Counted from the first letter of the stretch, positions 1-12,236 are shown. The stretch: 64,000 bases of DNA from Alviniconcha marisindica (GCA_018857735.1 JABMCL010002002.1:642001-706000); one strand, 5' to 3'. Made by a program: numbers and translations. Notes: generated by a model not told the origin, from the sequence alone.

Positions 1-1
1 C

Positions 2-163
2 ACCTACGCCAAAGTGTCCGCTGCGGGCGTCATGCGTCTCGTGGGTCGTCGTGCCCTTATATGGTACGGCGCAGCCACTCAGCTGGGAGGGTTGCTCGGT
101 GCCGTCACGGGCTTCGTCCTCGTGGACCAGCTCAAGGTCTTCAAGGACGCTTCCTGGTGCTGA
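2..163 (+). CDS. SLC52: riboflavin transporter (SLC52 family), last coding exon, 5'-partial
   Basis: Frame 2 is open from the window edge to a TGA at 161-163, giving 53 residues. The segment ALIWYGAATQLGGLLGAVTG, followed by a VDQLKVF stretch, resembles the final transmembrane helix and short C-terminal tail of animal SLC52 (RFVT) riboflavin transporters, where an ALLWCGAAVQLGSLLGAL-like helix leads into a short polar tail. SLC52 proteins carry riboflavin across the plasma membrane. Only the last helix and tail are visible; the rest lies to the left. No AATAAA was found in the first few hundred bases downstream. The gene points at the diacylglycerol kinase gene (tail to tail). The family call rests on one helix; another multi-pass transporter is possible but less likely. 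Confidence 0.8.
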   Translation, partial: TYAKVSAAGVMRLVGRRALIWYGAATQLGGLLGAVTGFVLVDQLKVFKDASWC

Positions 164-590
164 ACAACTCCCCACAAGCTTCCCGAAACTCTGAGGAGAT
201 TTTCTCTCTCTGTCTGTCTCTCTCTCCCTATAATACATCAGTGAGACTTAAACCTCATAAACCGGCGAACAAATGATTGCAGCACTGGCGAACACCGGTT
301 AAAATGTACATTTACTCAGTTTCGTGCTGTGAAAGACTGTTCAGCGTTTGCTGTTCATCATGTTGTGTTCAGACCTGCAAGCCAGCTTCTTTTTTACTTG
401 TGGTTGTTCACTTGTGCTTGCAACTAATCGGCTGTGGAATTTGGAACTGATGCAGCTGATGGGACGTGAAAACTCCAACATTTTACTCACTGTTGCTGGA
501 ATGGGTCACTTGAATCTGTTACTCCAGCTGGATGACTGTGCGTTAACTAGCATTATTGCGCTTGCTCAAACAAATCCCCACACCTCCCTT
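164..590 (+). other. 3' UTR / downstream flank of the SLC52 gene
   Basis: The stretch follows the transporter stop codon. It has a short CT-rich run near 201-228 and no recognisable coding potential. Its 3' UTR status is inferred from position only; no polyadenylation signal was found. Confidence 0.35.
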
Positions 591-1085
591 CCCCGACCCC
601 CCCCCCCCTTACTTCTGCCCTTCCGCGGTCTCCCCCCGCCCCCCCTCCCACCTCTTCCTTCCGCGGTCACACCCCCCATTGCTCCGCATCCCCCGCCTCT
701 GCCCTCCCCCCCTTCCCTTCCCCAGAGCCCCACTCCTCCCCAGAACCCCTCCCGCCCCGGCCCTCCACCGGTCCCCCTTCATTCCCCCCCAGGACTCCTC
801 CCTTCCCTCCCCTGGTCCCCCCCCTTCTCTCCCCCAACCCTCCCCGGTCCCCCCCCCCTTCTCTCCCAACCCTCCCCGTCCCTTCCTTCTCTCCCCCAAC
901 CCTCCCCGGTCCCCCCCCTTCTCTCCCCGCCCCCCCCTTCTCTCCCCCCTCTCTCCCCGGTCCCCCCCTTCTCTCCCCCCAACCCTCTCCGGTCCCCCCC
1001 CCTTCTCTCCCCCAACCCTCTCCGGTCCCCCCTTCTCTCCCCCTACATTCCCCCTTGCCCTCCCCCGGTCCCCCCCCCCCCCCCA
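590..1085. repeat. C-rich polypyrimidine minisatellite
   Basis: The + strand is almost pure C/T, with a degenerate unit of about 30 bp of the type CCAACCCTCCCCGGTCCCCC followed by CTTCTCTCCC. The open frames across it on both strands (Pro-rich on +, Gly/Arg/Glu-rich on -) are by-products of the composition. The G-rich complement has many G-runs and could form quadruplex or H-DNA. Confidence 0.85.
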
Positions 1086-2030
1086 ATATTAACTCTTGTA
1101 TGCCCCACATCCTTAGTGTTACCTTGCTAACTGCCCTTAGACCATTTACAATTACATACCCCTCCTCCAATGCCCCACCTTGGTCTTAGCTAGAACTTCT
1201 ACCCCTTCTCTACTCCTCATGTCTACTACCTATCAATACCACTACTACCATCTCTACTACCCATCAACATCATACCCAACCAAACTTCATTTTCAAATCC
1301 CACCTCACCTGTGTTAATTGTCACACCTTGCTGTGCCCAGTGCAGCTGTGGACTGAGGAGGCCGTTTTGCTCACTGTCCATTCCATTGTAAAGGTCACCA
1401 TCTTGTAAAGGTCACCATCAGTTTGTTTTATTGGGTTCAACACACACAGTTTTACTGTACATCATAAATTCACGCAGACCGATCTCAAATTCTTGCCAAA
1501 TTCACGTAGAAACACACACACACACGTTTAAAAACACACACATATATATATATATACACATGTGTACTGTACACTGGAACACATGTTGATGAATTCATTT
1601 TGGCATTTAAAAAAAAACTGAATAGATAAGTGTTTGCATATGAATGTTTGCATATAATTAAGTGTGTGCATAGAAATGCGAGTGCATACTGTATGTGTCT
1701 GCATTTGAGTGTGTGCATATATATATATATATTATATCATGTCTGTGCATAGAAATGAGTCATACTTGTGCCTGTCAGTGTGTAGTGTACGCCAGACAGA
1801 GAGAGAGAGAGATGACCGACCGTTTGATCTCAAATACTCAAGGATAAAGATTTTAGACAGAAGCCTAGTCTTAGAAACAAACAAACAAAAAACAAAAACA
1901 AACAAAGAAAACAACACCACATGCAAAAGATAGTGGTATAACCAATATTCCAAAAGATAAAAATAAAAGCCTAGTCTTTTCTGCAAAATTCGCCCAGATA
2001 AAAGCTAAATACATATATAAATACATATTA
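1086..2030. other. intergenic sequence without a gene
   Basis: Only short CA/TA runs (about 1510-1560 and 1716-1735) and A-rich stretches are seen. No coding signal was recognised. Confidence 0.5.
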
Positions 2031-2036
2031 TATTGT

Positions 2037-2057
2037 GAGAGGGAGGGAGGGAGGGGG

Positions 2058-2124
<67 letters not shown>

Positions 2125-2145
2125 GGAGGAGGGAGGGAGGGGGGG

Positions 2146-2210
<65 letters not shown>
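2037..2210. repeat. compound (GA)n microsatellite
   Basis: Long GA runs are interrupted by GGGA-rich blocks at about 2037-2060 and 2120-2150. It sits directly upstream of the truncated retrotransposon. Confidence 0.95.
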
Positions 2211-2220
<10 letters not shown>

Positions 2221-2247
2221 CAAATCAAAACAAACTTTAGAGAAGCG

Positions 2248-4069
2248 ACTCACAAAGCAATGCCGATAACACATGAACAAAGTAGAAGACGCTATTAAAC
2301 CACAGCTAGAGAGACAGGTTTTTGTTGTTCAGCTCCCCAATCAGTATGTCCCACTACACGAAGAATGTCCAGACCCTAACATTCTTCTGGGAAAAACACC
2401 CATAAAAGTAGTCAAAGAAGCAAAGTTTCTTGGTGTTATCTTTGACATGAAACTTACTTTTAAAAATCACATTCAATACCTTAAAACCTCCTGTCAGAAG
2501 GCTCTGGACATTCTTCATGTAGTGGGACATACTGATTGGGGAGCTGATCGTATTGTCCTGCTACACCTTTACCGTTTGTTAGTCCGCTCCAAATTGGATT
2601 ATGGATGCATTGTGTACGGATCAGCCCGTCGGTCGATTCTGAAACAATTGGATCCCATCCACCATCAGGGTTTGTGAATCACGTTGGGTGCTTTCCGCAC
2701 ATCTCCTGCTCAAAGTCTATACATAGAAGCACATGAACCATCGTTAACCACTCACCGATTAAAATTGTCTTTAAACTATGTTCTTAAACTCAAATCCCTG
2801 CCAGAAAACCCAGCCTATAGTTGTGTTTTTGAACCTGAAAACACCATATTATTATAAGAATCAGAGTCAAAGGTTCCATCTCTTGGCATCCGCATTCTTC
2901 CCCACTTCGAGAAATCCAAACTTAACCTAAATTTGGTAGACGATGCTCCCTCATTGGACATCGTCCCTTGGAAACTTTCAGTTCCTGCAGTCCGTTTTGA
3001 CCTAGCCAGTTTTAAAAAAGATACAACAAACCCAGAAATATATAAACAGCTCTATTTACAACTTATCTCTAAATACCCTTTATCAGAAAAAAATTCACCG
3101 ACGGTTCTAAAACAGAGGAAGAAGTTGCTGCGGCGACTGTATCCACAAAACAAATTAAAAAACCTTTTACATGTCGGCTTCCAGACGACAGTTCAATATG
3201 TACAGCAGAGTTGAGGGCTATTCTTTTAGCTCTCAAACATGTTTATTATTCCAAAGAAAAATCATTTTTGATATTATCCGATTCCCTTTCATCATTACAG
3301 TTTATATTAAACCTAAAATATGATCATCCAGTCTTACTTCAGATTTTAGAATTATATACAGAAATCACAAGAGAGGGGAGAGAGATTGTTTTCATCTGGG
3401 TTCCTGGCCATGTTGGCATTAGGGGAAATTCGGCTGCAGATTCTGTAGCTAAGGATGCCCTTGACGGAGACATCTCAGTTGAGCTCATCCCATTCTCAGA
3501 CCTAATACCACGCACTAATAAATATATATTACAACTGTGGCAGTCTGAGTGGGATGAGTTCCCGGAAAATAAATTATATAAGATATTCCCAGTATTAAAA
3601 GAATGTATATCTAGTCCTCGGAAAAACAGAAAAGAAGAAACTGTGAAGGCCCAATTGCACATTGGCCATTCTTTTCTTACTCATTCCTTTTTATTGAAGG
3701 GTGAGGAACGCCAATGTGCATTGGATGTGATAAATGTTTAACCATAGAGCATATTTTACTTACTTGTTCAGATTTTATTGAAATAAGAGAGAGCCACTTT
3801 ACAGCTAAATCACTGCGCATGTTGTTTAAGGATATTTCACCTGAAAATATTTTTAACTTTTTGAAAGAAATTAATATTTTTGGAAAAATTTAAATGTGTG
3901 ATCGTTTTTAGTTATGTTTGTGTTTTCACCTTTTAAGCATGGTTTTAAAACTGTCTATAGACCCATTTTAAGACATACTCATTATTAAAAATTAAATATA
4001 CAATATGAGATGTGTATCGCCCTGATATAACCGCACTGGTTGACTGGGCATAAATCACCAACTTACTTA
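2248..4069 (+). mobile_element. 5'-truncated non-LTR retrotransposon (RNase H-bearing, I/Jockey-like)
   Basis: The order of remnants is an RT thumb region, a linker, an RNase H domain and a CxxC-H-C tail, then a short AT-rich 3' UTR ending in an ACTTACTTACTT repeat near 4061-4072. This is the usual 3' half of RNase H-encoding LINEs of the I/Jockey superfamily. The endonuclease and most of the RT are missing. A GA microsatellite abuts the 5' side. The first 82 bp (2248-2329) recur inverted at 4098-4179. Exact clade assignment needs a database search. Confidence 0.85.
2273..3893 (+). pseudogene. broken LINE pol: RT thumb plus RNase H plus CxxC tail
   Basis: Bases 2273-2677 contain the typical AKFLGVIFD and SKLDYGCIVYGSA motifs of the RT C-terminal region. 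An in-frame TGA follows at about 2676, after which the same frame continues with SPAQSLYIEAHEPSL and a TAA near 2855. A further block begins at about 2933. A frame change in an A-run near 3086-3094 leads into FTDGSK, the first catalytic Asp of RNase H; then TAELRAI (Glu), LILSDS (Asp) and WVPGHVGIRGN with NSAADSVAKDA (last Asp). Another frame change near 3712 opens MCIGCDKCLTIEHILLTCSD, and the reading ends at the TAA at 3891-3893. All four RNase H acidic residues survive, but at least two stops and two frameshifts make it dead. Confidence 0.85.
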
Positions 4070-4070
4070 C

Positions 4071-4193
4071 TTGCTGCTATGCTCTTCAGCCAAAGCAAAC
4101 AACAAAAACCTGTCTCTCTAGCTGTGGTTTGATAGTGTCTTCTACTTTGTTCATGTGTTATCGGCATTGCTTTGTGAGTGAGCATAGCAGCAA
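4071..4193. mobile_element. small foldback element with 13-bp perfect terminal inverted repeats
   Basis: TTGCTGCTATGCT (4071-4083) and its exact reverse complement (4181-4193) bracket about 97 bp. The interior is an inverted copy, about 80 of 82 bases, of 2248-2329. It lies directly after the LINE 3' tail. No clear target-site duplication was seen, so it could equally be a rearranged LINE junction. Confidence 0.5.
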
Positions 4194-4442
4194 AGTACAA
4201 GGCACTATCAAACCAGAGAGGAGAGGTGTTTGATTTTTGAGTTGGTTGAAGAACACACTCAACCCACCCACTGTGACACTGATTTATTGTGCATCCTATT
4301 TCATTTTTCACCGACCGGATCATAAACACAGTTTCACACACACTATATTCAGTTGCACCTTGAACTACCAGGAAAATATTTTATGTTCTAATCAATAAAA
4401 CTGCATTTTAATTTTGTCACACAAATAAACAAATCAGCGTGC

Positions 4443-4492
4443 ATGTGTGTGTGTGTGTGTGCATGTGTGTGTGTGTGCATGTGTCACTGTGT
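4443..4492. repeat. (GT)n microsatellite with GCAT interruptions
   Basis: Alternating GT blocks are broken by GCATGT. The surrounding 4200-5550 stretch shows no recognisable gene. Confidence 0.8.
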
Positions 4493-5556
4493 AACTGTGT
4501 CACACTCTGGCACAAGAGGAAGGATGTCATAAACCAGTGCTTGAGTTTGTGTTGGAGTGCGCATGCGTACGTGTATATGCACATGCATGTATAAAGTAAA
4601 ACAAAAACTGGGGAAGAAACCAACATAGAAGGCAAAACAAAACCGAAACCAGGCACGTAAACAAACAAACAAAAATCTGAACAAAATTATTTTCAAATTG
4701 ACAAACACCACCACCATGCACACATACAGGTATGCACATTCTGTCACCAATTCCCAGCGAGAAAAAAAGCTTTGGGAATTAAATGGAACTCCTGAAACTA
4801 AAATAAATTTTACTGCCAGCATTAAATGGGTTTTTTGTTTTTTTGTCATTAAAATGGTATCAAAACCATGGATGAGTATTGAAGCTTTTTTCTGAATATG
4901 AAGCAGACATGACGTGGCTCTATGTAAACATATATAGTGTCAAATTTGTTTTCCATTTGCACAAACAATGAATATTTTTTAAACAGATTTTATTGCTGTT
5001 GTCACTATTGTTTAATTTCACAAGCAAACAATGATCCACAAACCAGGTAAGAGTGGCCATGGTCTTCTTGGTGCCAAATCAGGCCTCTGGATAATTAAGG
5101 TAACCAGACATTAAACCTTAAGCATACCTTACATAGCACTTCATCAAACAAGGCCTCTCCTTGGCTGAATGATATTGGTCGTTATTAGCCTGTGGATCCA
5201 AGTTGTCTGCAGATGGAAGTCTCCAAGGTTGTTTGTTCTTGTATCTGACACACAAATTTCATTCTGAACTTAAATGTGTTGAAAAACCAGCAGTCACAAG
5301 CACACACCAACACTTCACAATCAATTCCTTGCAAAATATCCCGTCAAAAGCTGCAGGAAATAGCGCAAAATTAATCAATCAATATTTCATTATATACTTG
5401 ACTGTCTTAGGCCCCAAAATACACTGTGATGTGGTACAGGTAGTGGTACACAGAAGACTACATCATAGGCTACTTGTATACACTGACTTAGTATACTGTG
5501 CAGCATATAAATTACTAAAGACTAGCATGATAAAATAGACATAACCTGACTGCTTT

Positions 5557-5893
5557 AATACCGCAGTAGCACGTAAAAGATCCTGGTCATTCTGCCAAAA
5601 GTGCAGGTGGCAGGTTACAGCAAAACACGCATACATCTTATGTATGTGGCTTTGCATGAAGTGACATGGTGCACGGTTGTATGGTGTACACAGAACTTGC
5701 ACCGAGACGGCTGCAGTTTCATGTGGCACCAGCCATGCCAGCGCTGTAAGTACACCATTTCGCTGGATACTAAAAAAAATCAAAAAATCATGTAGTCACT
5801 CATGTAGAACCACATGTAATATGCGAGCGCAGTGAGTCTGCTCAAGAGAGCAGAGAATAGCATTATATAAGCGATCATCAATCAATCAATCAG
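5557..5893 (+). mobile_element. SINE family A copy (5'-truncated)
   Basis: About 335 bp starting ACCGCAGTAGCACGTAAAAG, containing the shared body TGCAGGTGGCAGGTTACAG, and ending in TATATAAGCGATCATC followed by an (AATC)n tail. It is strongly similar to 9441-9776 (+) and, inverted, to 15241-15715. The tRNA-like head seen at 15643-15707 is missing here. Confidence 0.85.
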
Positions 5894-6334
5894 TATAATT
5901 TAATATAACTGTTTCCAGGGAAGATGTGAGGAATTTAGCTCAATTATATTAAACAAATGCTCTTTCAGTCTGATTAACTAAAAAGCACTAAACTAACAAT
6001 CTTTATATACCATCTCTCTCAAAGAGAAAGAATGTTTATTTAAAAAAAAATCATATTTATGATATGAAAATTCACAAAGATGAAATTGATGCAGCATTTT
6101 TTTGGTTCTTTCATTTCTTTGCTAGACAAGGAAAAAAGACTACTTTAGTAGTTGAGCAAAGTATCACACAACATTTATTGGAGGCTATAATATAACAATA
6201 GCATACTTGGCTTGAGTGTGTGGGAGGTTGTTCATCTTTTTTGCTTCTTCACAGGTGGTGTTCCTGTGCACCCAAACGGCAGGCCCATCTGTGACAGACT
6301 TGACCGCCTGGTCGTCAGCAGCATACAGGGCTGC

Positions 6335-6790
6335 TGCAACATGTCGACACGCCCCATCAGCTCTGAAATAGATGATGAAAGAAGCAGCATTTCAGCTTTG
6401 CATGTCAATGTCACTAGTTGATCAAAGTCAAATGTTGACACGCCCCATCAGCTCTGAAACAGACGATGAAAGCAGCAGCATTTCAGCTTTGCATGTCACT
6501 GTCACTAGTTGATCAAAGTCAACAAGTCAACATGCGCTGTCCACTCTGAAACAAATGTTGAAAGAAACAGCACTTCAGCTTTCCATGTCAATGTCAACGG
6601 CGCTAGTTGATCCGAGTCAACATGTCGAAATGCGCCGTCCGCTCTAAAACAAATGTTGAAAGAAACAGCACTTCAGCTTTCCATGTCAATGTCACTAGTT
6701 GATCCGAATCAAAATGTCGACATGCCCCATCAGCTCTGAAACAAAAGTTGAAAGAAACGGCAATTGAGCTTTGCATGTCAATATCATACC
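6335..6790. repeat. tandem repeat, about 95-105 bp unit, about 4.5 copies
   Basis: Successive copies share GACACGCCCCATCAGCTCTG, a GAAAGAAACAGCA-type segment and CATGTCAATGTCACTAGTTG. Divergence between copies is modest. No coding potential is supported. Confidence 0.85.
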
Positions 6791-6824
6791 TCTGGTGGGA
6801 GTTTATGTACCTTGTGCTTTCTCA

Positions 6825-7009
6825 TACTTATAGGACCTGTGACCTGGAATTCCCCCCCTAAACCTCTGCGTGATGCCCCAAGTCTCCCCTCCTTCAAATC
6901 CACTCTGAAAACGTTCCTCTTCAGAAAGCATCTGTACTGACTACTTTCATAGTCAGACCCACAAGGGTGTTGAGTAAAGCTGACAGTTTCCTGTATATCT
7001 GTATATATA

Positions 7010-7056
<47 letters not shown>

Positions 7057-7613
7057 TGTGTAGCGCGTGCGCACAAATGATTGTCTTAACTTGCTGTTTT
7101 ATTTTTACTGTCTTACTTAGGTATCTGAAAAACTTGCAGTGTCTTGGATGTTATTAGTCAATGGGGTTGCTTTTTCTTTTTACTGTTTTAGTTGATGATC
7201 TTAATCATGTTAGCCAGTTTATTACCATGTCATTTTGTTTAAGTGACATATAAATTTAAGAAACTTGATTTTCTAAAAAAAAATTGTTTTTTGTTTGTTT
7301 GTTTTTTAATTTTTGTCTTACTGTTGAACTGCTAGTGTATTTGAATTTAATCAAAATTAATTAAGTTAGTCTGTGTATGCTTTAAATTATTACAGTAATA
7401 CGATTTTTATTCCAAACAATTTTTGTAAATCAGTTGGTCATAATCTTTTTCACATCAGATGCAACTGTATTAACTAGACACAATTTTTTGTTGCTGTTTT
7501 TAATGCATGTATTTCTTAGCTATGTATTAAGCCTGATATGTGATGCTGTACTGCGCTTGTTTTTGCAGAACTGGGACAGGCGCATTATAAATAAAATTTA
7601 TTATTATTATTAT
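6825..7613 (+). mobile_element. LINE 3' end remnant (L2/CR1-like)
   Basis: With one frame change, 6825-6945 reads as a decayed RT C-terminus (VTWNS, then LPSFKSTLKTFLFRKHLY and a stop). The WNxLP / FKxxLKTxLF pattern is typical of L2/CR1-type LINEs. An AT-rich 3' UTR follows, ending in GCGCATTATAAATAAAATTT and a TTA repeat (to 7613), a common L2/CR1 3' tail. A (TA)n run at 7007-7054 sits inside. Confidence 0.65.
7007..7054. repeat. (TA)n microsatellite
   Basis: An almost uninterrupted TA dinucleotide run lies inside the LINE remnant. Confidence 0.9.
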
Positions 7614-7712
7614 TTACATGCATACCAGGTGAGAGCTGCCTTAGCTAGGTGACTCTGGTCTTTGTTGAGCTTGTGTGATGCCTTTCAAGTGCTAATTACA
7701 TCCCTTGTGTAT
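7614..7712 (+). mobile_element. short interspersed family B copy
   Basis: It starts TACATGCATACCAGGTGAGA and includes GACTCTGGTCTTTGTTG and GTGCTAATTA. It matches 10198-10372 (+), 19368-19490 (-) and both arms at 61850-62110. Only the family is recognisable; the class is not determined. Confidence 0.65.
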
Positions 7713-7719
7713 AGTTCTC

Positions 7720-8165
7720 TGTTCAGGCTCCCTTTGTCTGGAACAACCTTCCTGCCCGGCACATCCGACAGCAGTTTTCTCTCAGTTCAAAAATTTCTCT
7801 TAAAACCTTTCTCTTTACTTCTACCAACTCTGAGCTACTTTAACCCTTTGTTTCACAGGCATTGGATGCTGTACTTGATTTTTTAAAATTGGGTGGGGGG
7901 GGGGGGGGGGGGGCGCAGACATCTTCACTGGCTGACTGATCATCTTTGGGGGCTGGGGGGTTGACAGAGACCGGGAGAAAGAGAGAGGGAAGCGAGGGGT
8001 GTGAAATTGTGTGTGGGTGAATGCGGGGGAGGGGGAGGGACAGAGTGAGATATGTAATGCAATTATGCATAAGTAAATTAGGCTGTGTATTGTTGTGATG
8101 TTTCATGTATAGCACCTGGAGCCTCTCACGTGTCATAGAGGGAATCGGCACATTAGAAAGGCATT
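7720..8165 (+). mobile_element. second LINE 3' end remnant
   Basis: Bases 7728-7830 read PFVWNNLPARHIRQQFS followed by LKTFLF, the same RT C-terminal signature as at 6.8 kb. A decayed 3' UTR follows and ends around 8090-8165 with GTATAGCACCTGGAGCC-type L2 tail sequence. A G-homopolymer at about 7893-7913 and GA-rich sequence interrupt it. Confidence 0.6.
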
Positions 8166-8434
8166 TGTTATTAGTATAGTCACTTTTACTGACTTACCCT
8201 CAACTGGGCCACTGATCGAGTGGTTTTCATTGCAACGTACGGTTTCAAATTGAGAAATCTTTGTTTGGTTCATTGATCAGTTGTGGTGACCAACGAAAGA
8301 ACAAAACGACTCACCAACCGACGCACCTCTGGGTGTCACTGACACTGTGCCACAGTTACGCAGGCGGGAGCCGCACGTGCAAACAGGTAGTTTTGTCCTT
8401 CTGGTTGACCTCCACTAGTTGACCTCCACTTCTG

Positions 8435-8565
8435 GTTGACCTCCACCTCTCCACCGCACTAGCGCCTCTCTTCCCCAACACCCGATCCGATTCTTCTGGT
8501 TGACCTCCACCTCTCCACTGCACTAGCGCCTCTCTTCCCCAACACCCGATCCGATTCTCTGTTTC
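8435..8565. repeat. 64-bp tandem duplication
   Basis: A unit containing CACTAGCGCCTCTCTTCCCC and CACCCGATCCGATTCT occurs twice in direct tandem, with a third partial copy of the GGTTGACCTCCAC end just upstream. Confidence 0.85.
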
Positions 8566-9440
8566 ACGTTGGCGACAGTGGAAACTGAAAGCGGGCCCCT
8601 CAACAGAAAGACCGCCCATTTTGGTTTGTGTGTTGGTTGGTTTGAGGGCCAAGAGCTGGACTCGCGGCTGAACACACCTGCTGTCTCTGACGCGTCGATT
8701 GAAAAGACCGCCAATCACAAAGCCTGGAGTGTTCTTTACTCGCATTGAGTTGGAGTTCACAGAGTGATTTTTGCCTGCTGCTGAACTAATCCGAGAAGAA
8801 CCAATGAAATAGTTTGTATTGTATCACAGTACGGCCGGTGTCCAATGAATAGTCATATAACATTTCTTCTTCTCGATCGGTGCTACACCGAGAGTCCAGT
8901 CTGCAAGTTGAATGTGGCTGTCTTCTCCAGTTCCTCCTTGCTGCCCTAGAGTTTGGTGTGTAACTGGACTGCCGTTGGCCACACATTTGTTCTTGTCGTA
9001 TAACATACAATTATTGTAAAAACAAACAAACAACAACAACATCAAAAACAAAAACAAAACAAAAGGAGAGAGAAAGAATGCTGGTGGTACGGGAGGAAAC
9101 ATTGGTAGTAGATTAGAACTGGTAACTTCACTTTTCCTTTGCCCAACGATTTTTCTCAGTCTCCCCCCCAAAACAACAAAACAAAACACACACACACAAA
9201 CCCCCACAAAAACACACGCAAACAACAACAAACAAACAAAAACAAACTAGCAATTCACGTCTCATGCAGTAATTACCATAACAATATTTTAAGGAGGCTG
9301 AAAGGCATTTTCTTCCCCCATTAATAAAATCAGTGGTGACGGTTATACCCGGGCAACGTTCACCCAAGCCGAACCTCGGTTGATGTGGCACTGCTATTAA
9401 AAATTTAATGAATTTCCATACATGCTTCACCTTCTTTCAT
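8566..9440. other. intergenic sequence without a gene
   Basis: It contains A-rich CAAA/ACAA runs (9010-9065, 9165-9250). No motif, RNA gene or mobile element was recognised. Confidence 0.4.
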
Positions 9441-9776
9441 AATATACCGCAGTAGCACGTAAAAGATCCCGGTCATTCTGCCAAAAGTGCAGGTGGCAGG
9501 TTACAGCTAAAGACGCATACACCTTACGTATGTGGCTTTACATGAAGTGACATGGTGCATGGTTGTATGGTGTACACAAAACTTGCGACGAGATGGCTGC
9601 AATTTCATGTGGCACCAGCCATGCCCGGCCAGTCGCTGTAAGTACACCACTTCGGTGGATATTTAAAAAACGCGCTATAAAAAGCTAGTCACTCACGTAG
9701 AACCACATGCGAGCGCAATGAGTCTGCTCAAGAGAGTGGAGAATAGCGCTATATAAGCAATCATCAATCAATCAAA
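9441..9776 (+). mobile_element. SINE family A copy (5'-truncated)
   Basis: The body is the same as at 5557-5893, including GTGCAGGTGGCAGGTTACAG and the tail GCTATATAAGCAATCATC plus (AATC)n. The two + copies are close enough to align by eye along their full length. Confidence 0.85.
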
Positions 9777-10197
9777 ATATACTCCCGTGAATCATTTGTC
9801 GCTTGTCACTGTCACTGGCTGAAGCAGAATAATTTTAATGAAACAGTTTTAGGCACTTTGGCAACTCGGTGTTCTTTGTCACTGATGGACACTATGGGAA
9901 TGCACTTCAAGGACCCCCCCCCCCTCCCCACACACACACATACATACAAAACAAACAAACAAAAACAAACATGCAATTTGGTACACAGCATTTACTGAAA
10001 GCAGAGCACAAACTGGGGGAGACAAATATATCTATTGAACTAAAAAAATGCCATTTGACCTCCTAAAAAAAACGTTCTCTTACAATATGTCAAGTCTCAT
10101 TGTTTTTGAAGTATTTCAAAAACCTTTATAGGGCATAATAGGCAGAGGAACATGTACTGGCAGTTTTGTTTTTCTAATGCAGCTTTTATTTCAACGC

Positions 10198-10372
10198 ATG
10201 CCTCTGGTGGAGTTTATGTACCTTGTATTTACATGCATGCCAGGTGAGTTACCGTAGGTGACTCGGGTCTTTGTTGTTGTACTTGTGTTACATATTTCGA
10301 ACACCAATTAACTCCTTTGTGTGTTGATACTGCATGAGCGCTCTGGGCCTCATTTTGTTTCAGTTTTTCAGC
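10198..10372 (+). mobile_element. short interspersed family B copy
   Basis: The order is GCCTCTGGTGGAGTTTATGT, TTTACATGCATGCCAGGTGA, GACTCGGGTCTTTGTTGTTG, TTAACTCCTTTGTGT and GCTCTGGGCCTCATT. It is the longest single copy of this family in the window. Confidence 0.65.
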
Positions 10373-12160
10373 TTTGATATATTTCCATCCAACCCTACAC
10401 ACATAAACACATACACGCTTTTACAAACACACACACACACACAGATAGAGAGAGAGAGAGAGAGCAAGCATGCGCGCGCGCGAGAGAGAGAGTGTTCTCC
10501 CTTCCTTGGTTACTTTTGACTGCCCAAAGTTAGGCTTGATTCTCCACCATTGAAAACTGATTTTTGGCTAGGGGTGGGGGGTGGGGGGGCAGCCCTCTAC
10601 AATATATGCACATCATTAAAGCAATTCAGCCCCCCCCCCCCCCCCCCCCCAAGGTGGTGAGTTGGAGGGCATACAAGTCTCAATAAAATTTAATACACAC
10701 ACACACACACGCAGGCAAACACACACACAAGTACACACACACCTGAAACGAAGCTTCTATTGCTGAGGAAAAGTATAAATTTAATACCAGAAAACGTGAA
10801 CAAATAAATTAACAGTTGCCAATGATTGTACACACATACACACACAGATACGGATGAAAAGAAAATAAGTATGCGAATCTACCATATGTAATGGAGCATG
10901 TGTTAAATAAGAAAATCAGACATGGACTTAATTCCAGGTGAATAAGGTTTCTTGGTGTATGATAACGGAGATAACAGATATTAGTACCGCATTATAACTA
11001 AATTCTACTTTTGAAGAATAACCTTTCTATGGAAGATACAATAAATCATATGCACATCATCAGGTTAATGGTAACTTGTGTATGCATGAAAAAAAGAAAG
11101 AAAAACAAAACAAAAAGACACATCAAAAAGCAAAACAAAAAACAAACACAAAACAAAACAAGACCCAAATATTCGAAAAAGAACAAAACAAAACATATGC
11201 TGTAGAAGAACTGGTTTATTATAAACATTTGACAAAGTGCATCATTTGCGTTATCTTTCATTTATTATATGTGATTAGGGTATATTGACTTCTCAATGTT
11301 GACTTCAGGTGTATTTATTCTTTGGCCACAACACCCACATTTTGAAGCATAACTAAATGCAGGTTATGCTCCACCTGGACAGGACAACAGTGTACTCCTG
11401 TATAACTTTTCACCAGTGTAGTTTGATAGCACTCCTCAACTAAAAACCGGGAGGTTTGCTTAGTGCTGGGTGAGAAGGTTGCAAGTGCAGTCGATTCCCA
11501 CAAAACACTGCAGTGGTGAGAGACCCATTGAGGATTGAGTGAGCTACCTATTTAGTAATTAAATTTTAACATCCTGTCGACCACACATGGTTATTTCAGG
11601 ATGTTACAAACTTTGTTGTAAGCAAATGCACATTTCAAAACTCATCTCATGTGTAAACCCTAGAACTGACGCCAGACCTAAAGCAGAGCTTGTGAGCGAA
11701 TCACCCAGTTCTGACAGTGACAATGGGCACAGGACACAAATGATGCAATAAGCTGCCTGAATGGGTACAGGACACCAAGAATGCAACAGACTGTCTGATT
11801 CCTCCCCCCCCCCCCACCCCCATCTCCACCCTTTATTCCTCAACTCTTTCCTTTTCACCATCACTGCCACATCTGTTATCAAAATAGACTGTAAAAATTA
11901 AGCATACACACATACTCAACAAGGCTATACCAAACAAAAAACGTAATAACAAATAAACCTCAAAATAACAATCCAGTAACGATGTTGATGTAATAGTTTA
12001 ATAATGATACTAGCTGTAAAATGTTAACTGATTAATAACAAATATATTAAGGAAAGCATGGAAGGAAAGGCGAGATGTTGCAGATGAACCTGGCAACTGG
12101 ATTAAGAAAATAGAAATAGGTTACTATTGACAGGTGCTTGTTGCTGGAGAGGGCGCATTA
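10373..12160. other. intergenic, low-complexity patches only
   Basis: Contents are CA/GA runs (10423-10490), a C-homopolymer (about 10630-10651), more CA (10697-10740) and A-rich CAAA sequence (11085-11200). No gene, RNA or mobile element was recognised. Confidence 0.4.
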
Positions 12161-12167
12161 GACTGGA

Positions 12168-12188
12168 GTGTGTGTGTGTGTGTGGTGT

Positions 12189-12236
<48 letters not shown>

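Noticed and set aside
348..1130. Long Pro-rich open frames on + and Gly/Arg-rich frames on -
   Set aside because: They run entirely through a C/T-only minisatellite; several overlapping frames are open at once, as expected from composition.
3339..3662. Minus-strand frame opposite the RNase H region
   Set aside because: It is the shadow of the retrotransposon coding strand, which has clear RNase H motifs.
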